Source of the DNA: SFLA01 sp045595785
GTDB lineage: Bacteria > Bacillota > Clostridia > Oscillospirales > CAG-382
DNA: 30,964 nt
Reading direction: 5' to 3'
NCBI GenBank assembly: GCA_045595785.1
Contig: JAZOBE010000033.1
Span: forward strand, 1 to 30,964
The notes below the pieces were generated by a model. That model made no database searches. It was not told the DNA's origin and saw nothing but the letters and a program-made list of their open reading frames with translations. Both the position numbers and the translations under genes were made by a program. Positions 1 to 7,298 of this stretch are shown here, in pieces. The number at the start of each line of letters is the position of its first letter. Position 1 is the first letter of the stretch.

Positions 1-871
1 GGTTCTTTTTTAGTGTTGTTGGGCTTACACGAGAGAGATTTCTGCCCTTTGGATAAAACTCCCGAAGCAGACCGTTAAGGTTTTCGTTAGTTCCTTTTTG
101 CCAAGCGCAATACGGATCAGCAAAGTAAACCGAACAGTTTAATGCCTTTTCAATAGTTTGCCAATTGGCAAACTCGGTTCCGCGATCGCAGGTTATGGTT
201 TTAACCGCTTCGCTCGGGAGCTCGGACAATGCAGCTATGATTGCTTTCGCCATAGTGTCTGCGTTCCTATTTGGCATTTTAATTGCTATATAGAAACGAG
301 TTTTGCGTTCAGCAAGTGTTGCAAAACAAACTTTGGATTTACCTCTGCCGGATACAACCGTGTCTGCTTCCCAATGTCCGAATTCTTCACGCTTATACAC
401 AGAACGGTCGCGTTTTCTTATGGATTTTCCAAGATTGAACTTGCCTCGTGTTTCTTTCTTGCCTCGGCTTTTTCCTTTGCGGCGCAATACTTTTAGGTTT
501 ACGTCTATATACCTTTCATATATCCATCGATAGATTGTTCTAACAGACGGCATATCTAACTCGCATGGTGTATTAGATATTTGTTCGGGAGACCAAGTGA
601 GCAGTAGTTTTTCTTTTATGTATGCCAACTTTTGTGGGTCTTGAAACATTCCACGATGACAGAAAGAGCGTCTGAATTTGTATTTCTTTTGAGCTGTATG
701 AGGATAGTATGTGGGTATGTCATGCATGTGGGTGAAATTTCTATTCAGCTCTCTGGAAATTGTGCTGACATTTCTACCCATTAACTTGGCTATTTTTCGA
801 TAACTATATCCTTTTGTGTAATATTCCCGTAGACAACAGCGTTCCTCTATGGTAAGATGTTTGTAGTTCAT
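1..871 (-). CDS. IS30-family transposase, C-terminus cut by window edge
   Basis: The frame is open for 290 codons from an ATG at 871 to the window edge, so the last few dozen residues are missing (family length is about 320-350). The N-terminus (MNYKHLTIEERCCLREYY) is the typical IS30 helix-turn-helix start, followed by KIAKLMGRNVSTISREL. The DDE catalytic residues are visible: D in HWEADTV, D in TCDRGTEF, and E in KGTNENLNGLLREF. The protein would bind the IS ends and catalyse cut-and-paste or circle-forming transposition. A GAAAGGA ribosome-binding site precedes the ATG. No frameshift or internal stop is seen, so the visible part appears intact. The gene is unrelated to the housekeeping genes beside it. 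Confidence 0.93.
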   Translation of the reverse strand, partial: MNYKHLTIEERCCLREYYTKGYSYRKIAKLMGRNVSTISRELNRNFTHMHDIPTYYPHTAQKKYKFRRSFCHRGMFQDPQKLAYIKEKLLLTWSPEQISNTPCELDMPSVRTIYRWIYERYIDVNLKVLRRKGKSRGKKETRGKFNLGKSIRKRDRSVYKREEFGHWEADTVVSGRGKSKVCFATLAERKTRFYIAIKMPNRNADTMAKAIIAALSELPSEAVKTITCDRGTEFANWQTIEKALNCSVYFADPYCAWQKGTNENLNGLLREFYPKGRNLSRVSPTTLKKN

Positions 872-976
872 ACGTTTTTCCTTTCTGGTGTTTGGTGTGT
901 GGGAACTCTATTCTACCAGAGATTCGTATGAACTTCTTTTTTTATTTGTAAACTGTTGCACTTGATAGTATAACTC
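1..976 (-). mobile_element. IS30-family insertion sequence, one end only
   Basis: The left limit is cut by the window edge, and only the end upstream of the transposase is present. The element is recognised from its transposase (1-871, minus strand). The outer boundary is placed at about 960-976, where a sequence resembling an IS end (GTGCAACAGTTTAC read on the minus strand) lies just before the neighbouring gene's terminator. The partner inverted repeat and any target-site duplication lie outside the window, so the boundary is an estimate. Confidence 0.6.
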
Positions 977-983
977 ACCATGA

Positions 984-1011
984 ACAAAAAGCCACCACAT
1001 TACGTGGTGGC
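984..1011 (-). terminator. Rho-independent terminator of the phospho-sugar mutase gene
   Basis: A perfect 8-bp stem GCCACCAC (991-998) / GTGGTGGC (1004-1011) has a 5-nt loop. Read on the minus strand it is followed directly by a T-run (985-990). It lies 37 nt past the mutase stop codon and also separates that unit from the IS element. Confidence 0.88.
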
Positions 1012-1047
1012 TAAACTCAATTTTATTTCTGCTTTTTCTTTTGATTA

Positions 1048-2727
1048 TCAAATCAAATTCTCAGCGTCAGCTTTTACAGCGGCAATAACTGCGTCAGCCG
1101 CTTGCTCGCTTTCGGCTTGGGTGAGGATATATACCTTTATTTTGGGCTCCGTACCGGAGGGGCGTATCAGCACCGTGGTGCCGTTTTCAAGGAGATAAGA
1201 AAGCATATTTGCTTTAGGCAGACCCGTTCCGTCACACAGATAATCGGTAGCCTTGACCACCTTGCTGTTTCCAATACTTTCGGGGGGGCATTCTCTTAAG
1301 GACGCCATTTTTTCCTTCATAGTGTCCATAGGAACGATACCACCGATAACACGGTTGATTATTGCTTCCTTGCAGTAGCCGTATTTAGCGTAAAGCTGCT
1401 GCAAACGCTCATAAAGAGTGGTTCCGTTTCTCATACAGAATGCCGCCATTTCGGCAATCAGCATAGATGCGGCAACCGCGTCCTTGTCTCTTACGTATCC
1501 GCCGGAAAGATATCCGTAGCTTTCCTCATAGCCAAGTATAAACGTATATTCGCCGGAAGCGGTAAATTCCTTTATCTTCTCACCGATATACTTGAATCCT
1601 GTAAGTACGTTCATGTGGTGAACGCCTTCACCGTCACAAACCAGATCAAACAATTTTCCGGATACAACAGATTTAATAGCACAAGCGTTTTCGGGCAGAG
1701 TGCCAAGGGCTTTTTTGCTGTTTATAATGTAGTCTGCAAGCAATGCGCCTACTTGGTTACCGGTAAAAGGAACGAACTCGCCCTTGTCGTTTCTTGCTAC
1801 TATACCAACACGGTCAGCGTCAGGGTCGGTACCGATAATGAGCTGGCAATCAATGCCCTCGTCCTTCACTTTTTGAATGGCTATATTAAAGCATTCCTTG
1901 TTTTCGGGGTTGGGAGTGGAAACAGTGGGGAAGTTACCGTCGGGCTCTCCCTGCTCTGCCACTACGCGCAGATTGGTTACGCCGCTTCTCTTTAATATTT
2001 CGGGTACAAGTCGGTATCCCGTGCCGTGAATAGGTGTGTAGAGAATATTAAGCTTATCACCGTATTCCTGCAAAAGGGTAGGGTCAATACTGCAATTCTG
2101 AACAGCGGCAAGGAACGCTTCGTCAGTTTCCTTTCCTATAATTGTAATAGTACCGTCTTCAACAGCCTTGTCAAAATCCGCAAGTGTTACCGAGAATATA
2201 TCCGTCTTTGCCACGTATTCTGAAACAACGGCAGCGTGCTCGGGAGGAAGCTGTGCACCGTCCGACCAATACACCTTGTATCCGTTATATGCAGAAGGAT
2301 TGTGTGATGCAGTTATATTAATACCTGCAATACATCCGTGGTGGAGAAGTGCGAAGGATAATTCGGGAGTAGGACGCAGAGAATCGAAAATATACGTTTT
2401 TATACCGTGTGAAGCCAGAACTCTCGCGGCGGTGCGAGCAAAGAGAGCAGAGTTGTTGCGGCTGTCCCAAGCAATGGCTACACCTTTTTCTTTACCGTTT
2501 TCGTCCTCAATAAGACGTGCAAGACCCTCGGTGGTCTGAGCAACGGTATAAACGTTCATTCTGGATATTCCTGCCGTCATAACCGCGCGAAGTCCTGCGG
2601 TGCCGAACTCCATGGGACGGGAAAATCTTGCAAGAATTTCATTTTCGTCGTTGGCTATCGCTTCAAGCTCTTTTTTTGTGTCTTCGTCAACTACGGGAGA
2701 ATTTAACCATTTTTCAAATTCGGTCAT
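1048..2727 (-). CDS. Phospho-sugar mutase (phosphoglucomutase/phosphomannomutase, alpha-D-phosphohexomutase family)
   Basis: This cytoplasmic enzyme (559 residues, full length for the bacterial PgcA-like branch) interconverts hexose 1- and 6-phosphates, supplying glucose-1-phosphate or mannose-1-phosphate for cell-envelope and glycogen precursors. All four signature loops are visible: the phosphoserine loop TASHNP (Ser141), the Mg-binding loop DPDADRVG (Asp301, 303, 305), the sugar-binding loop GYEESYGYLSG (399-409) and the phosphate-binding loop RPSGTEPK (522-529). The start ATG follows a GAAAGGG site. The gene is 36 nt downstream of the TSCPD gene on the same strand and ends before a clear terminator, so it is probably last in a small operon. 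Whether glucose or mannose phosphates are preferred cannot be read from the motifs. Confidence 0.95.
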   Translation of the reverse strand: MTEFEKWLNSPVVDEDTKKELEAIANDENEILARFSRPMEFGTAGLRAVMTAGISRMNVYTVAQTTEGLARLIEDENGKEKGVAIAWDSRNNSALFARTAARVLASHGIKTYIFDSLRPTPELSFALLHHGCIAGINITASHNPSAYNGYKVYWSDGAQLPPEHAAVVSEYVAKTDIFSVTLADFDKAVEDGTITIIGKETDEAFLAAVQNCSIDPTLLQEYGDKLNILYTPIHGTGYRLVPEILKRSGVTNLRVVAEQGEPDGNFPTVSTPNPENKECFNIAIQKVKDEGIDCQLIIGTDPDADRVGIVARNDKGEFVPFTGNQVGALLADYIINSKKALGTLPENACAIKSVVSGKLFDLVCDGEGVHHMNVLTGFKYIGEKIKEFTASGEYTFILGYEESYGYLSGGYVRDKDAVAASMLIAEMAAFCMRNGTTLYERLQQLYAKYGYCKEAIINRVIGGIVPMDTMKEKMASLRECPPESIGNSKVVKATDYLCDGTGLPKANMLSYLLENGTTVLIRPSGTEPKIKVYILTQAESEQAADAVIAAVKADAENLI

Positions 2728-2763
2728 AAACTTTAACCCTTTCGCGTTAGTTATATGTTTAAT

Positions 2764-3018
2764 TTAGATTTCCTGCAAAGCCTGTTCGAGTGCGCTTGCC
2801 AACTGGTCGGGGCAGGAGGTGGACTTCATTCCGCAGGTAATACCCTTACAGCGGCGTATAATTTCTTCTGCCCTCAGTCCCTCGGCAAGAGCAGCAACAC
2901 CCTTAAGGTTTCCGTTGCATCCGCCAACAAAGGAAATGTTGGTAACGGTGTGGTCTTCGGCAATATCAAAAGTTACACTGCGGGAGCAAACACCGCGGTT
3001 ATTGTATGTCTTGGTCAT
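2764..3018 (-). CDS. Small TSCPD-domain protein (TIGR03905-like)
   Basis: The protein has 84 residues and begins MTKTYNNRGVCSRSV. It contains the diagnostic sequence GMKSTSCPDQLASAL near the C-terminus and the motif VGGCNGNLKG. This stand-alone TSCPD domain resembles the C-terminal domain of some vitamin B12-dependent ribonucleotide reductases. Five cysteines (residues 11, 34, 57, 62 and 69) suggest metal or redox chemistry, but the function of the stand-alone form is not known. The ATG at 3018 is chosen because an AGGAAGG site sits upstream; an in-frame start further upstream would run into the preceding gene. It lies between a lipoprotein gene and the mutase gene with gaps of about 35 nt, consistent with co-transcription. 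Confidence 0.85.
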   Translation of the reverse strand: MTKTYNNRGVCSRSVTFDIAEDHTVTNISFVGGCNGNLKGVAALAEGLRAEEIIRRCKGITCGMKSTSCPDQLASALEQALQEI

Positions 3019-3052
3019 TTTCTGTGTTTTTTCCTTCCTATTGTATTTTGTG

Positions 3053-3739
3053 TTATTCAATGGGCGCGCAAAGACGTTGTGAGAAGAATAAATGGTCGTG
3101 ATCACCACAAGCGCCGTTTTCGGTATACACAATAAGCTCCGTCCTCAGACAAAGCCAACCCTCGGAATCAAATTCAAAATAAAAGGGAGGCGTTCTGTCC
3201 ATATCCTCGGGATCAATATGTGAAAACTGTTTAACCAGCTTTTCTTTTGCGTCATTAAACATCTCGTCGGTTATTACATCTATATATGCAGCCATGCCTT
3301 CGTCGTCGAAGTTATGGTTTTTAACGCTGCAATCGGAGTTTAATGTAACACTAAAACCTTCGCGCGTGCGAATGCCAAAGATATACAGGTCATAGTACAC
3401 GGTAACGTCTTTACTATGAGTGTAACTTCTAAAAGTGTAATCAGACAAGTCGGTAACACCGTATTCGGAGGTAATTAAAGTATCGGTAATCTTACGAATT
3501 TCCTCTTCGGTAAGATCTGCAAGAGTTGCTTGAGGTGATTCTTCCGAAACCTCGGGCTCAACAGAATTTTCCGAAACCTCAGCAACACCGGAATTCTCTG
3601 AAACGTCTGTGTTGGCAGGTGTTTCGTAAATTCCTGCTTGCGACGGGTTGCTGTTGTTGCTTGCCTCATGTGGTTTTGCAGAAATGCACGCGGAGAGCAA
3701 AAGGGAAGCAAGTATACATAAAACAATTATACGGTTCAT
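3053..3739 (-). CDS. Predicted lipoprotein of unknown function
   Basis: The protein has 228 residues. It starts with a lipoprotein signal peptide (MNRIIVLCILASLLLSAC, lipobox LSAC, lipidated Cys18). A Ser/Asn/Glu-rich linker (about 20-75) with repeated SENS-type motifs follows, and then a globular domain (about 80-228) with no motif I recognise. It should be anchored on the outer face of the cytoplasmic membrane. The ATG at 3739 is preferred over one 13 codons upstream because it has an AGGAGG site at ideal distance and starts the signal peptide correctly. A promoter lies at 3787-3816. It is probably first in a unit with the TSCPD and mutase genes, although no functional link is evident. Confidence 0.8.
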   Translation of the reverse strand: MNRIIVLCILASLLLSACISAKPHEASNNSNPSQAGIYETPANTDVSENSGVAEVSENSVEPEVSEESPQATLADLTEEEIRKITDTLITSEYGVTDLSDYTFRSYTHSKDVTVYYDLYIFGIRTREGFSVTLNSDCSVKNHNFDDEGMAAYIDVITDEMFNDAKEKLVKQFSHIDPEDMDRTPPFYFEFDSEGWLCLRTELIVYTENGACGDHDHLFFSQRLCAPIE

Positions 3740-3764
3740 AAATAGTTCCTCCTGTATTTTGTTC

Positions 3765-3816
3765 ACGGCGCTGTGCACCGTAATTCATTATAACACACCA
3801 AAATACATTTTGGGAA
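3765..3816 (-). promoter_or_regulatory. Promoter and leader hairpin of the lipoprotein gene
   Basis: Read on the minus strand: -35 TTCCCA (3816-3811), an 18-nt spacer, and -10 TATAAT (3792-3787) with an extended TG motif. The transcript leader then contains a 7-bp hairpin with one G-U pair (3765-3771 / 3775-3781) with a 3-nt loop, ending about 12 nt before the AGGAGG site. The hairpin may modulate translation, but this is inference. Confidence 0.6.
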
Positions 3817-3830
3817 GTGATAAAAACAAA

Positions 3831-3871
3831 TTAACAAAAATTCATATTTTGTTAACAAAAAGTTAACAAAA
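3831..3871 (+). repeat. Three phased TTAACAAAA repeats upstream of the S10 promoter
   Basis: Identical 9-mers TTAACAAAA start at 3831, 3852 and 3863, spaced 21 and 11 bp, which is close to whole DNA helical turns. They lie 30-70 bp upstream of the -35 box in a very A/T-rich stretch. Phased A-tracts bend DNA and can act like UP elements contacted by the RNA polymerase alpha subunits. Sites for a protein are an alternative. The repeats also lie upstream of the divergent lipoprotein promoter. Confidence 0.55.
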
Positions 3872-3900
3872 GAAAAATAGTGGGAATTTATCAAAATATA

Positions 3901-3929
3901 TTGACAAAAGGGTCGTAATGTGTTATACT
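3901..3929 (+). promoter_or_regulatory. Main promoter of the S10-spc-alpha superoperon
   Basis: A consensus sigma-A promoter: -35 TTGACA (3901-3906), 17-nt spacer, -10 TATACT (3924-3929), with an extended TG motif at 3921-3922. Transcription should start near 3936, leaving a leader of about 185 nt before rpsJ. Near-consensus boxes plus A/T-rich upstream DNA fit the very high expression needed for ribosomal proteins. Confidence 0.9.
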
Positions 3930-3935
3930 ACGCGA

Positions 3936-4119
3936 GCTTGGTGTGCGATGAAGTGGGAGATTGCTGCCCAAAAGCAGGTAACTCACACAGAGTATGTCAG
4001 TTTGATCTGGCGAATTTTCCAACGTTTTTTATGGGTCGGAAATGAAACGCCCGGAACAGTGTTGGAATGACATGCGAACACCTTGCTACATTATTAATTA
4101 TATAAAGGAGCAAATCCAA
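3936..4119 (+). ncRNA. Structured 5' leader of the S10 operon (candidate autoregulatory leader)
   Basis: The leader of about 185 nt contains two foldable parts. One is an outer GTGTG/CACAC helix (3941-3945 / 3984-3988) enclosing CTGC/GCAG (3964-3967 / 3974-3977). The other is a two-part helix GGCG/CGCC (4009-4012 / 4048-4051) plus TTTCC/GGAAA (4016-4020 / 4038-4042). A run of Ts follows 4025 but is inside the second hairpin. S10 leaders are feedback targets of L4 in gammaproteobacteria, and Firmicutes leaders differ. A regulatory role here is inferred from length and structure only. Confidence 0.55.
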
Positions 4120-4428
4120 ATGGCAACCCAGAAAATCAGAATCAGACTCAAGTCCTATGATCACTCTCTGATCGATCAGGCAGCAGAAAAGATCGTTGAG
4201 ACCGCAAAGCGTTCCGGCGCGGCAGTTTCCGGTCCCATTCCTCTTCCTACCGAAAAGGAAATCGTAACCATACTCCGTGCAGTTCACAAGTATAAGGATA
4301 GCCGTGAACAGTTTGAGTACCGCACCCACAAGCGTCTTATCGACATCATCAAGCCCTCTGCAAAGGCTGTTGAGGCTCTCACCAATCTCGAGCTTCCCGC
4401 GGGCGTTGATATCGAAATCAAGCTTTAA
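4120..4428 (+). CDS. rpsJ: 30S ribosomal protein S10 (NusE)
   Basis: The protein has 102 residues, the normal size. It opens with the family pattern KIRIRLKSYDHSLID and carries GPIPLPTEKEIVTILR and RTHKRLIDI in the mobile loop that reaches into the 30S head. S10 binds 16S rRNA in the head domain and, as NusE, pairs with NusB in antitermination complexes. The ATG at 4120 follows an AAAGGAG site (4104-4110). An in-frame start 26 codons upstream lies in the leader and has no S10 homology. It is the first gene of the superoperon. Confidence 0.98.
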   Translation: MATQKIRIRLKSYDHSLIDQAAEKIVETAKRSGAAVSGPIPLPTEKEIVTILRAVHKYKDSREQFEYRTHKRLIDIIKPSAKAVEALTNLELPAGVDIEIKL

Positions 4429-4440
4429 TTCAGTTAAATA

Positions 4441-4481
4441 AAGGTCATGTTAACCTGCAAGGCGGGTTAACCAATAACCTT
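4441..4481 (+). promoter_or_regulatory. Two-tier hairpin between rpsJ and rplC, abutting the rplC ribosome-binding site
   Basis: AAGGT (4441-4445) pairs with ACCTT (4477-4481) and TTAACC (4450-4455) pairs with GGTTAA (4465-4470), giving a stacked hairpin that ends directly at the AAGGAGG of rplC. There is no U-tract, so it is not a terminator. It may set rplC translation or act as an mRNA-processing site; this is inference. Confidence 0.5.
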
Positions 4482-4495
4482 AAGGAGGATAAAAA

Positions 4496-5125
4496 ATGAA
4501 AAAAGGCATCATCGGTAAGAAAATCGGTATGACCCAGATCTTCGATGAGAAGGGTAACGTCATCCCGGTAACTGTTATAGCTGCAGGTCCCTGCACTGTA
4601 ACACAGAAGAAAACCGCAGAAAACGACGGCTACGAAGCAGTTCAGCTCGGCTACGAAGACATCGCTGAGAGAAAGCTTACCAAGCCCGCGAAGGGACACT
4701 TCCTCAAAGCAGAAGTTTCCTTCAAGAAGTATCTTAAAGAGTTTCGTCTTGACAACGCTTCTTCTATGAACGTAGGCGACGTTGTTACCGCAGACACCTT
4801 TGAGGTAGGCGAAAAAGTTGACATCACCGGTACCACCAAGGGCCACGGCTACAGCGGTGTTATCAAAAGATGGGGTCAGGCGCAGCTCCGTATGACCCAC
4901 GGCGGCGGTCCCGTTCACCGTCACATCGGTTCTGTAGGCGCAAACAGCGATCCTTCCAGAATCTTCAAGAACAAGAAAATGCCCGGTCAGTACGGTAATG
5001 AAAAGGTTACCATGCTTAACCTGGAGATCGTTAAGATCGATTCCGAAAAGAATCTCATTGCGGTTAAGGGCGCTGTACCCGGCGCACGCGGCGGAGTAGT
5101 TATCATCCGCAATACCGTTAAATAA
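4496..5125 (+). CDS. rplC: 50S ribosomal protein L3
   Basis: The protein has 209 residues, normal length. The N-terminus MKKGIIGKKIGMTQIFDEKG is typical of bacterial L3, and the central extension GHGYSGVIKRWG plus the glycine/histidine-rich MTHGGGPVHRHIGSVG loop that approaches the peptidyl-transferase centre are intact. L3 is one of the first proteins to assemble on 23S rRNA. An AAGGAGG site at 4482-4488 sits beside a hairpin. It is second in the operon, 20 nt before rplD. Confidence 0.98.
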   Translation: MKKGIIGKKIGMTQIFDEKGNVIPVTVIAAGPCTVTQKKTAENDGYEAVQLGYEDIAERKLTKPAKGHFLKAEVSFKKYLKEFRLDNASSMNVGDVVTADTFEVGEKVDITGTTKGHGYSGVIKRWGQAQLRMTHGGGPVHRHIGSVGANSDPSRIFKNKKMPGQYGNEKVTMLNLEIVKIDSEKNLIAVKGAVPGARGGVVIIRNTVK

Positions 5126-5144
5126 GTGAAGGGAGGATAAAGTA

Positions 5145-5831
5145 ATGCTTAATGTAAATGTATACAACATGAAGGGCGAAGTTTGCGGCAGCATGGAGCT
5201 TTCCGAAAAGGTTTTCGGCGCAGAAGTTAATGCATCCGTACTTCACACCGTAGTAAGAGCATACCTGCTCAACCAGAGACAGGGTACCCAGTCCACCCTT
5301 ACCAGAGCTGAAGTTTCCGGCGGCGGCAGAAAACCCTGGCGTCAGAAGGGAACCGGCAGAGCAAGACAGGGTTCCACCCGTTCTCCTCAGTGGACTCACG
5401 GCGGTATCGCCCTCGGTCCCAAGCCCCGCACCTATAAGGTTTCTGTTAACAAGAAGGTTAAGAGAGCTGCACTGTACTCCGCACTTTCTTCCAAGGTTGC
5501 AAACGGTGAACTGATTGTCGTAGACAATATCGCACTGGATGCTTACAAGACCAAGGAAATGGTGAATATGTTCAATGCACTCGGCTGCCAGAAGGAAGTT
5601 AACAAGAACTACAAGGAAAACGGCGAGAAGAAGTCTCACACCGTAGTAGTTCCTCAGAAATCTCTGCTTCTCCTCGAAAACGTAGATGAGAAAGTAGTAA
5701 AGAGTTGCGCTAACATCGAAACTGTAAAGACCACTCTCGTTAACACTCTCAACGTATATGAGATCCTTAACAGCGAGAAGGTCGTTGCCACCAAGGCTGC
5801 AATTGAAAAGCTTGAGGAGGTTTACGCATAA
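5145..5831 (+). CDS. rplD: 50S ribosomal protein L4, with an internal insertion
   Basis: The protein has 228 residues, about 20 longer than the usual 207. The conserved extended loop that reaches the exit tunnel is present (SGGGRKPWRQKGTGRARQG, 58-76), as is KTTLVNTLNVYEIL near the C-terminus. The extra length lies at about 148-167, a lysine/asparagine-rich segment (KEVNKNYKENGEKKSH) between the helix after MVNMFNALG and the strand SLLLLENVDEK. It is in frame with normal codon use, so it is a real surface loop rather than a frameshift. L4 binds 23S rRNA and in some bacteria represses the S10 operon. The TAA stop overlaps the rplW ATG by one base. Confidence 0.97.
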   Translation: MLNVNVYNMKGEVCGSMELSEKVFGAEVNASVLHTVVRAYLLNQRQGTQSTLTRAEVSGGGRKPWRQKGTGRARQGSTRSPQWTHGGIALGPKPRTYKVSVNKKVKRAALYSALSSKVANGELIVVDNIALDAYKTKEMVNMFNALGCQKEVNKNYKENGEKKSHTVVVPQKSLLLLENVDEKVVKSCANIETVKTTLVNTLNVYEILNSEKVVATKAAIEKLEEVYA

Positions 5832-6127
5832 TGAAATCCGTATACGATATCATTCTTGAGCCTGTTATCACCGAAGCTTCCAACGAGGATATGCAGAATC
5901 GCAAATACACCTTCAAGGTTGCTACCGATGCTAACAAGGTAGAAATAAAGAACGCTGTAGAAAAGATTTTTCCCGGCGTTAAGGTAGACAAGGTTACTAC
6001 CATTTCCGTTAAGGGCAAGACCAAGAGAATGGGCTACCACATCGGTAAGACCAGTGCTTGGAAGAAGGCGATCGTTAAGCTTGCTCCCGAATCCAAGACC
6101 ATCGAATTCTTCGATAGCCTTATGTAA
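5831..6127 (+). CDS. rplW: 50S ribosomal protein L23
   Basis: The protein has 98 residues, the normal size. The family patterns IILEPVITEAS, YTFKVATDANKVEIKNAVE and GVKVDKVTTISVKGK are present. L23 sits at the polypeptide exit and is the docking site for trigger factor and the signal recognition particle. Translation is likely coupled to rplD through the TAATG overlap, with the GAGGAGG ribosome-binding site lying inside the end of rplD. Confidence 0.98.
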   Translation: MKSVYDIILEPVITEASNEDMQNRKYTFKVATDANKVEIKNAVEKIFPGVKVDKVTTISVKGKTKRMGYHIGKTSAWKKAIVKLAPESKTIEFFDSLM

Positions 6128-6147
6128 TCGAAAGGAGTTAATGAACA

Positions 6148-6978
6148 ATGGCAGTTAAAACTTATAATCCTACAACTCCGTCGAGAAGACATATGACTAC
6201 CCCCTCCTTCGCGGAGATCACTAAGAAGACTCCTGAGAAATCTCTGGTAGTTACTCTTAAGAGCAAAGCCGGCCGTAACAACCTTGGCCGCGTAACCGTA
6301 CGTCATCAGGGCGGCGGCAACAAGAGAAAGTACAGAATTATCGACTTCAAGAGAAACAATACTTCTCCTTGCACCGTAACCGCTATCGAGTACGATCCTA
6401 ACCGTACCGCATACATCGCACTTCTTTGCGATGAGCAGGGCAACAAGAGCTACACTATCGCAGCGAACGGCATCAAAGTAGGCGACGTTCTTTACTCCGG
6501 CGCAGACAGCGATATCCGTCCCGGTAACGTTCTTCCCCTTGCAAACATCCCCGTTGGTACTGTTATCTACAATATCGAGCTTTATCCCGGCAGAGGCGCA
6601 CAGCTGGTTCGTTCCGCTGGTGCTGCTGCACAGCTTATGTCCAAGGAAGGCAAGATGGGTCAGGTAAGACTTCCCTCCGGCGAAGTTCGCTACGTTCGTC
6701 TTGACTGCACCGCTACTATCGGTCAGGTTGGTAACCTCGAGCACGAGAATATCAAGATCGGTAAAGCAGGTAAGAAGCGTCACATGGGTATCCGTCCTAC
6801 CGTACGCGGTTCCGTAATGAACCCCGTAGATCACCCCCACGGTGGTGGTGAAGGCCGCGCGCCTATCGGTCATCCCGGTCCTTTGACTCCTTGGGGCAAG
6901 CCTGCTCTCGGTTATAAGACCAGAAACAAGAAGGCTCGCACCAATAAGTTTATCGTTAAGCGCAGAAACGCTAAGTAA
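6148..6978 (+). CDS. rplB: 50S ribosomal protein L2
   Basis: The protein has 276 residues, the normal size. It shows the OB/SH3 RNA-binding core (GRVTVRHQGGGNKRKYRIID) and the C-terminal signature VMNPVDHPHGGGEGRAPIG, with the histidine near the peptidyl-transferase region conserved. L2 is essential for subunit association and peptidyl-transferase assembly. An AAAGGAG site precedes the ATG. No unusual features. Confidence 0.98.
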   Translation: MAVKTYNPTTPSRRHMTTPSFAEITKKTPEKSLVVTLKSKAGRNNLGRVTVRHQGGGNKRKYRIIDFKRNNTSPCTVTAIEYDPNRTAYIALLCDEQGNKSYTIAANGIKVGDVLYSGADSDIRPGNVLPLANIPVGTVIYNIELYPGRGAQLVRSAGAAAQLMSKEGKMGQVRLPSGEVRYVRLDCTATIGQVGNLEHENIKIGKAGKKRHMGIRPTVRGSVMNPVDHPHGGGEGRAPIGHPGPLTPWGKPALGYKTRNKKARTNKFIVKRRNAK

Positions 6979-7001
6979 TACGGTGAAGGAGGAATAAACA
7001 A

Positions 7002-7280
7002 ATGAGCAGAAGCGTTAAAAAAGGCCCTTTTGTGGAGCCTAAATTATACCAGAGAATTTGCGAAATGAACGAGAAGGGCGAGAAGAGAGTTCTTAAGACT
7101 TGGTCCCGTGCTTCCGTAATATTCCCCGAATTCGTAGGACATACCATCGCAGTACACGACGGTAAGAAGCACGTTCCCGTATACGTGGTAGAAGATATGG
7201 TTGGTCACAGACTCGGCGAGTTCGCTCCCACCAGACACTTCAAGGGCCACAGCGGTTCCAAGACATCGAACAGCAAATAA
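7002..7280 (+). CDS. rpsS: 30S ribosomal protein S19
   Basis: The protein has 92 residues, the normal size. The N-terminus SRSVKKGPFVEPKLYQRI and the signature GHRLGEFAPTRHFKGHSG are complete. S19 forms a complex with S13 in the 30S head and contacts the 50S subunit through a bridge. A GAAGGAGG site sits upstream. It keeps the canonical position between rplB and rplV. Confidence 0.98.
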   Translation: MSRSVKKGPFVEPKLYQRICEMNEKGEKRVLKTWSRASVIFPEFVGHTIAVHDGKKHVPVYVVEDMVGHRLGEFAPTRHFKGHSGSKTSNSK

Positions 7281-7298
7281 GCGGAAGGAGATAATATA

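Noticed and set aside
4021..4042. Terminator within the S10 leader because of the T-run at 4025-4030
   Set aside because: The T-run lies in the loop of a hairpin rather than after a stem, so it does not form a standard intrinsic terminator as drawn; an alternative fold cannot be ruled out.
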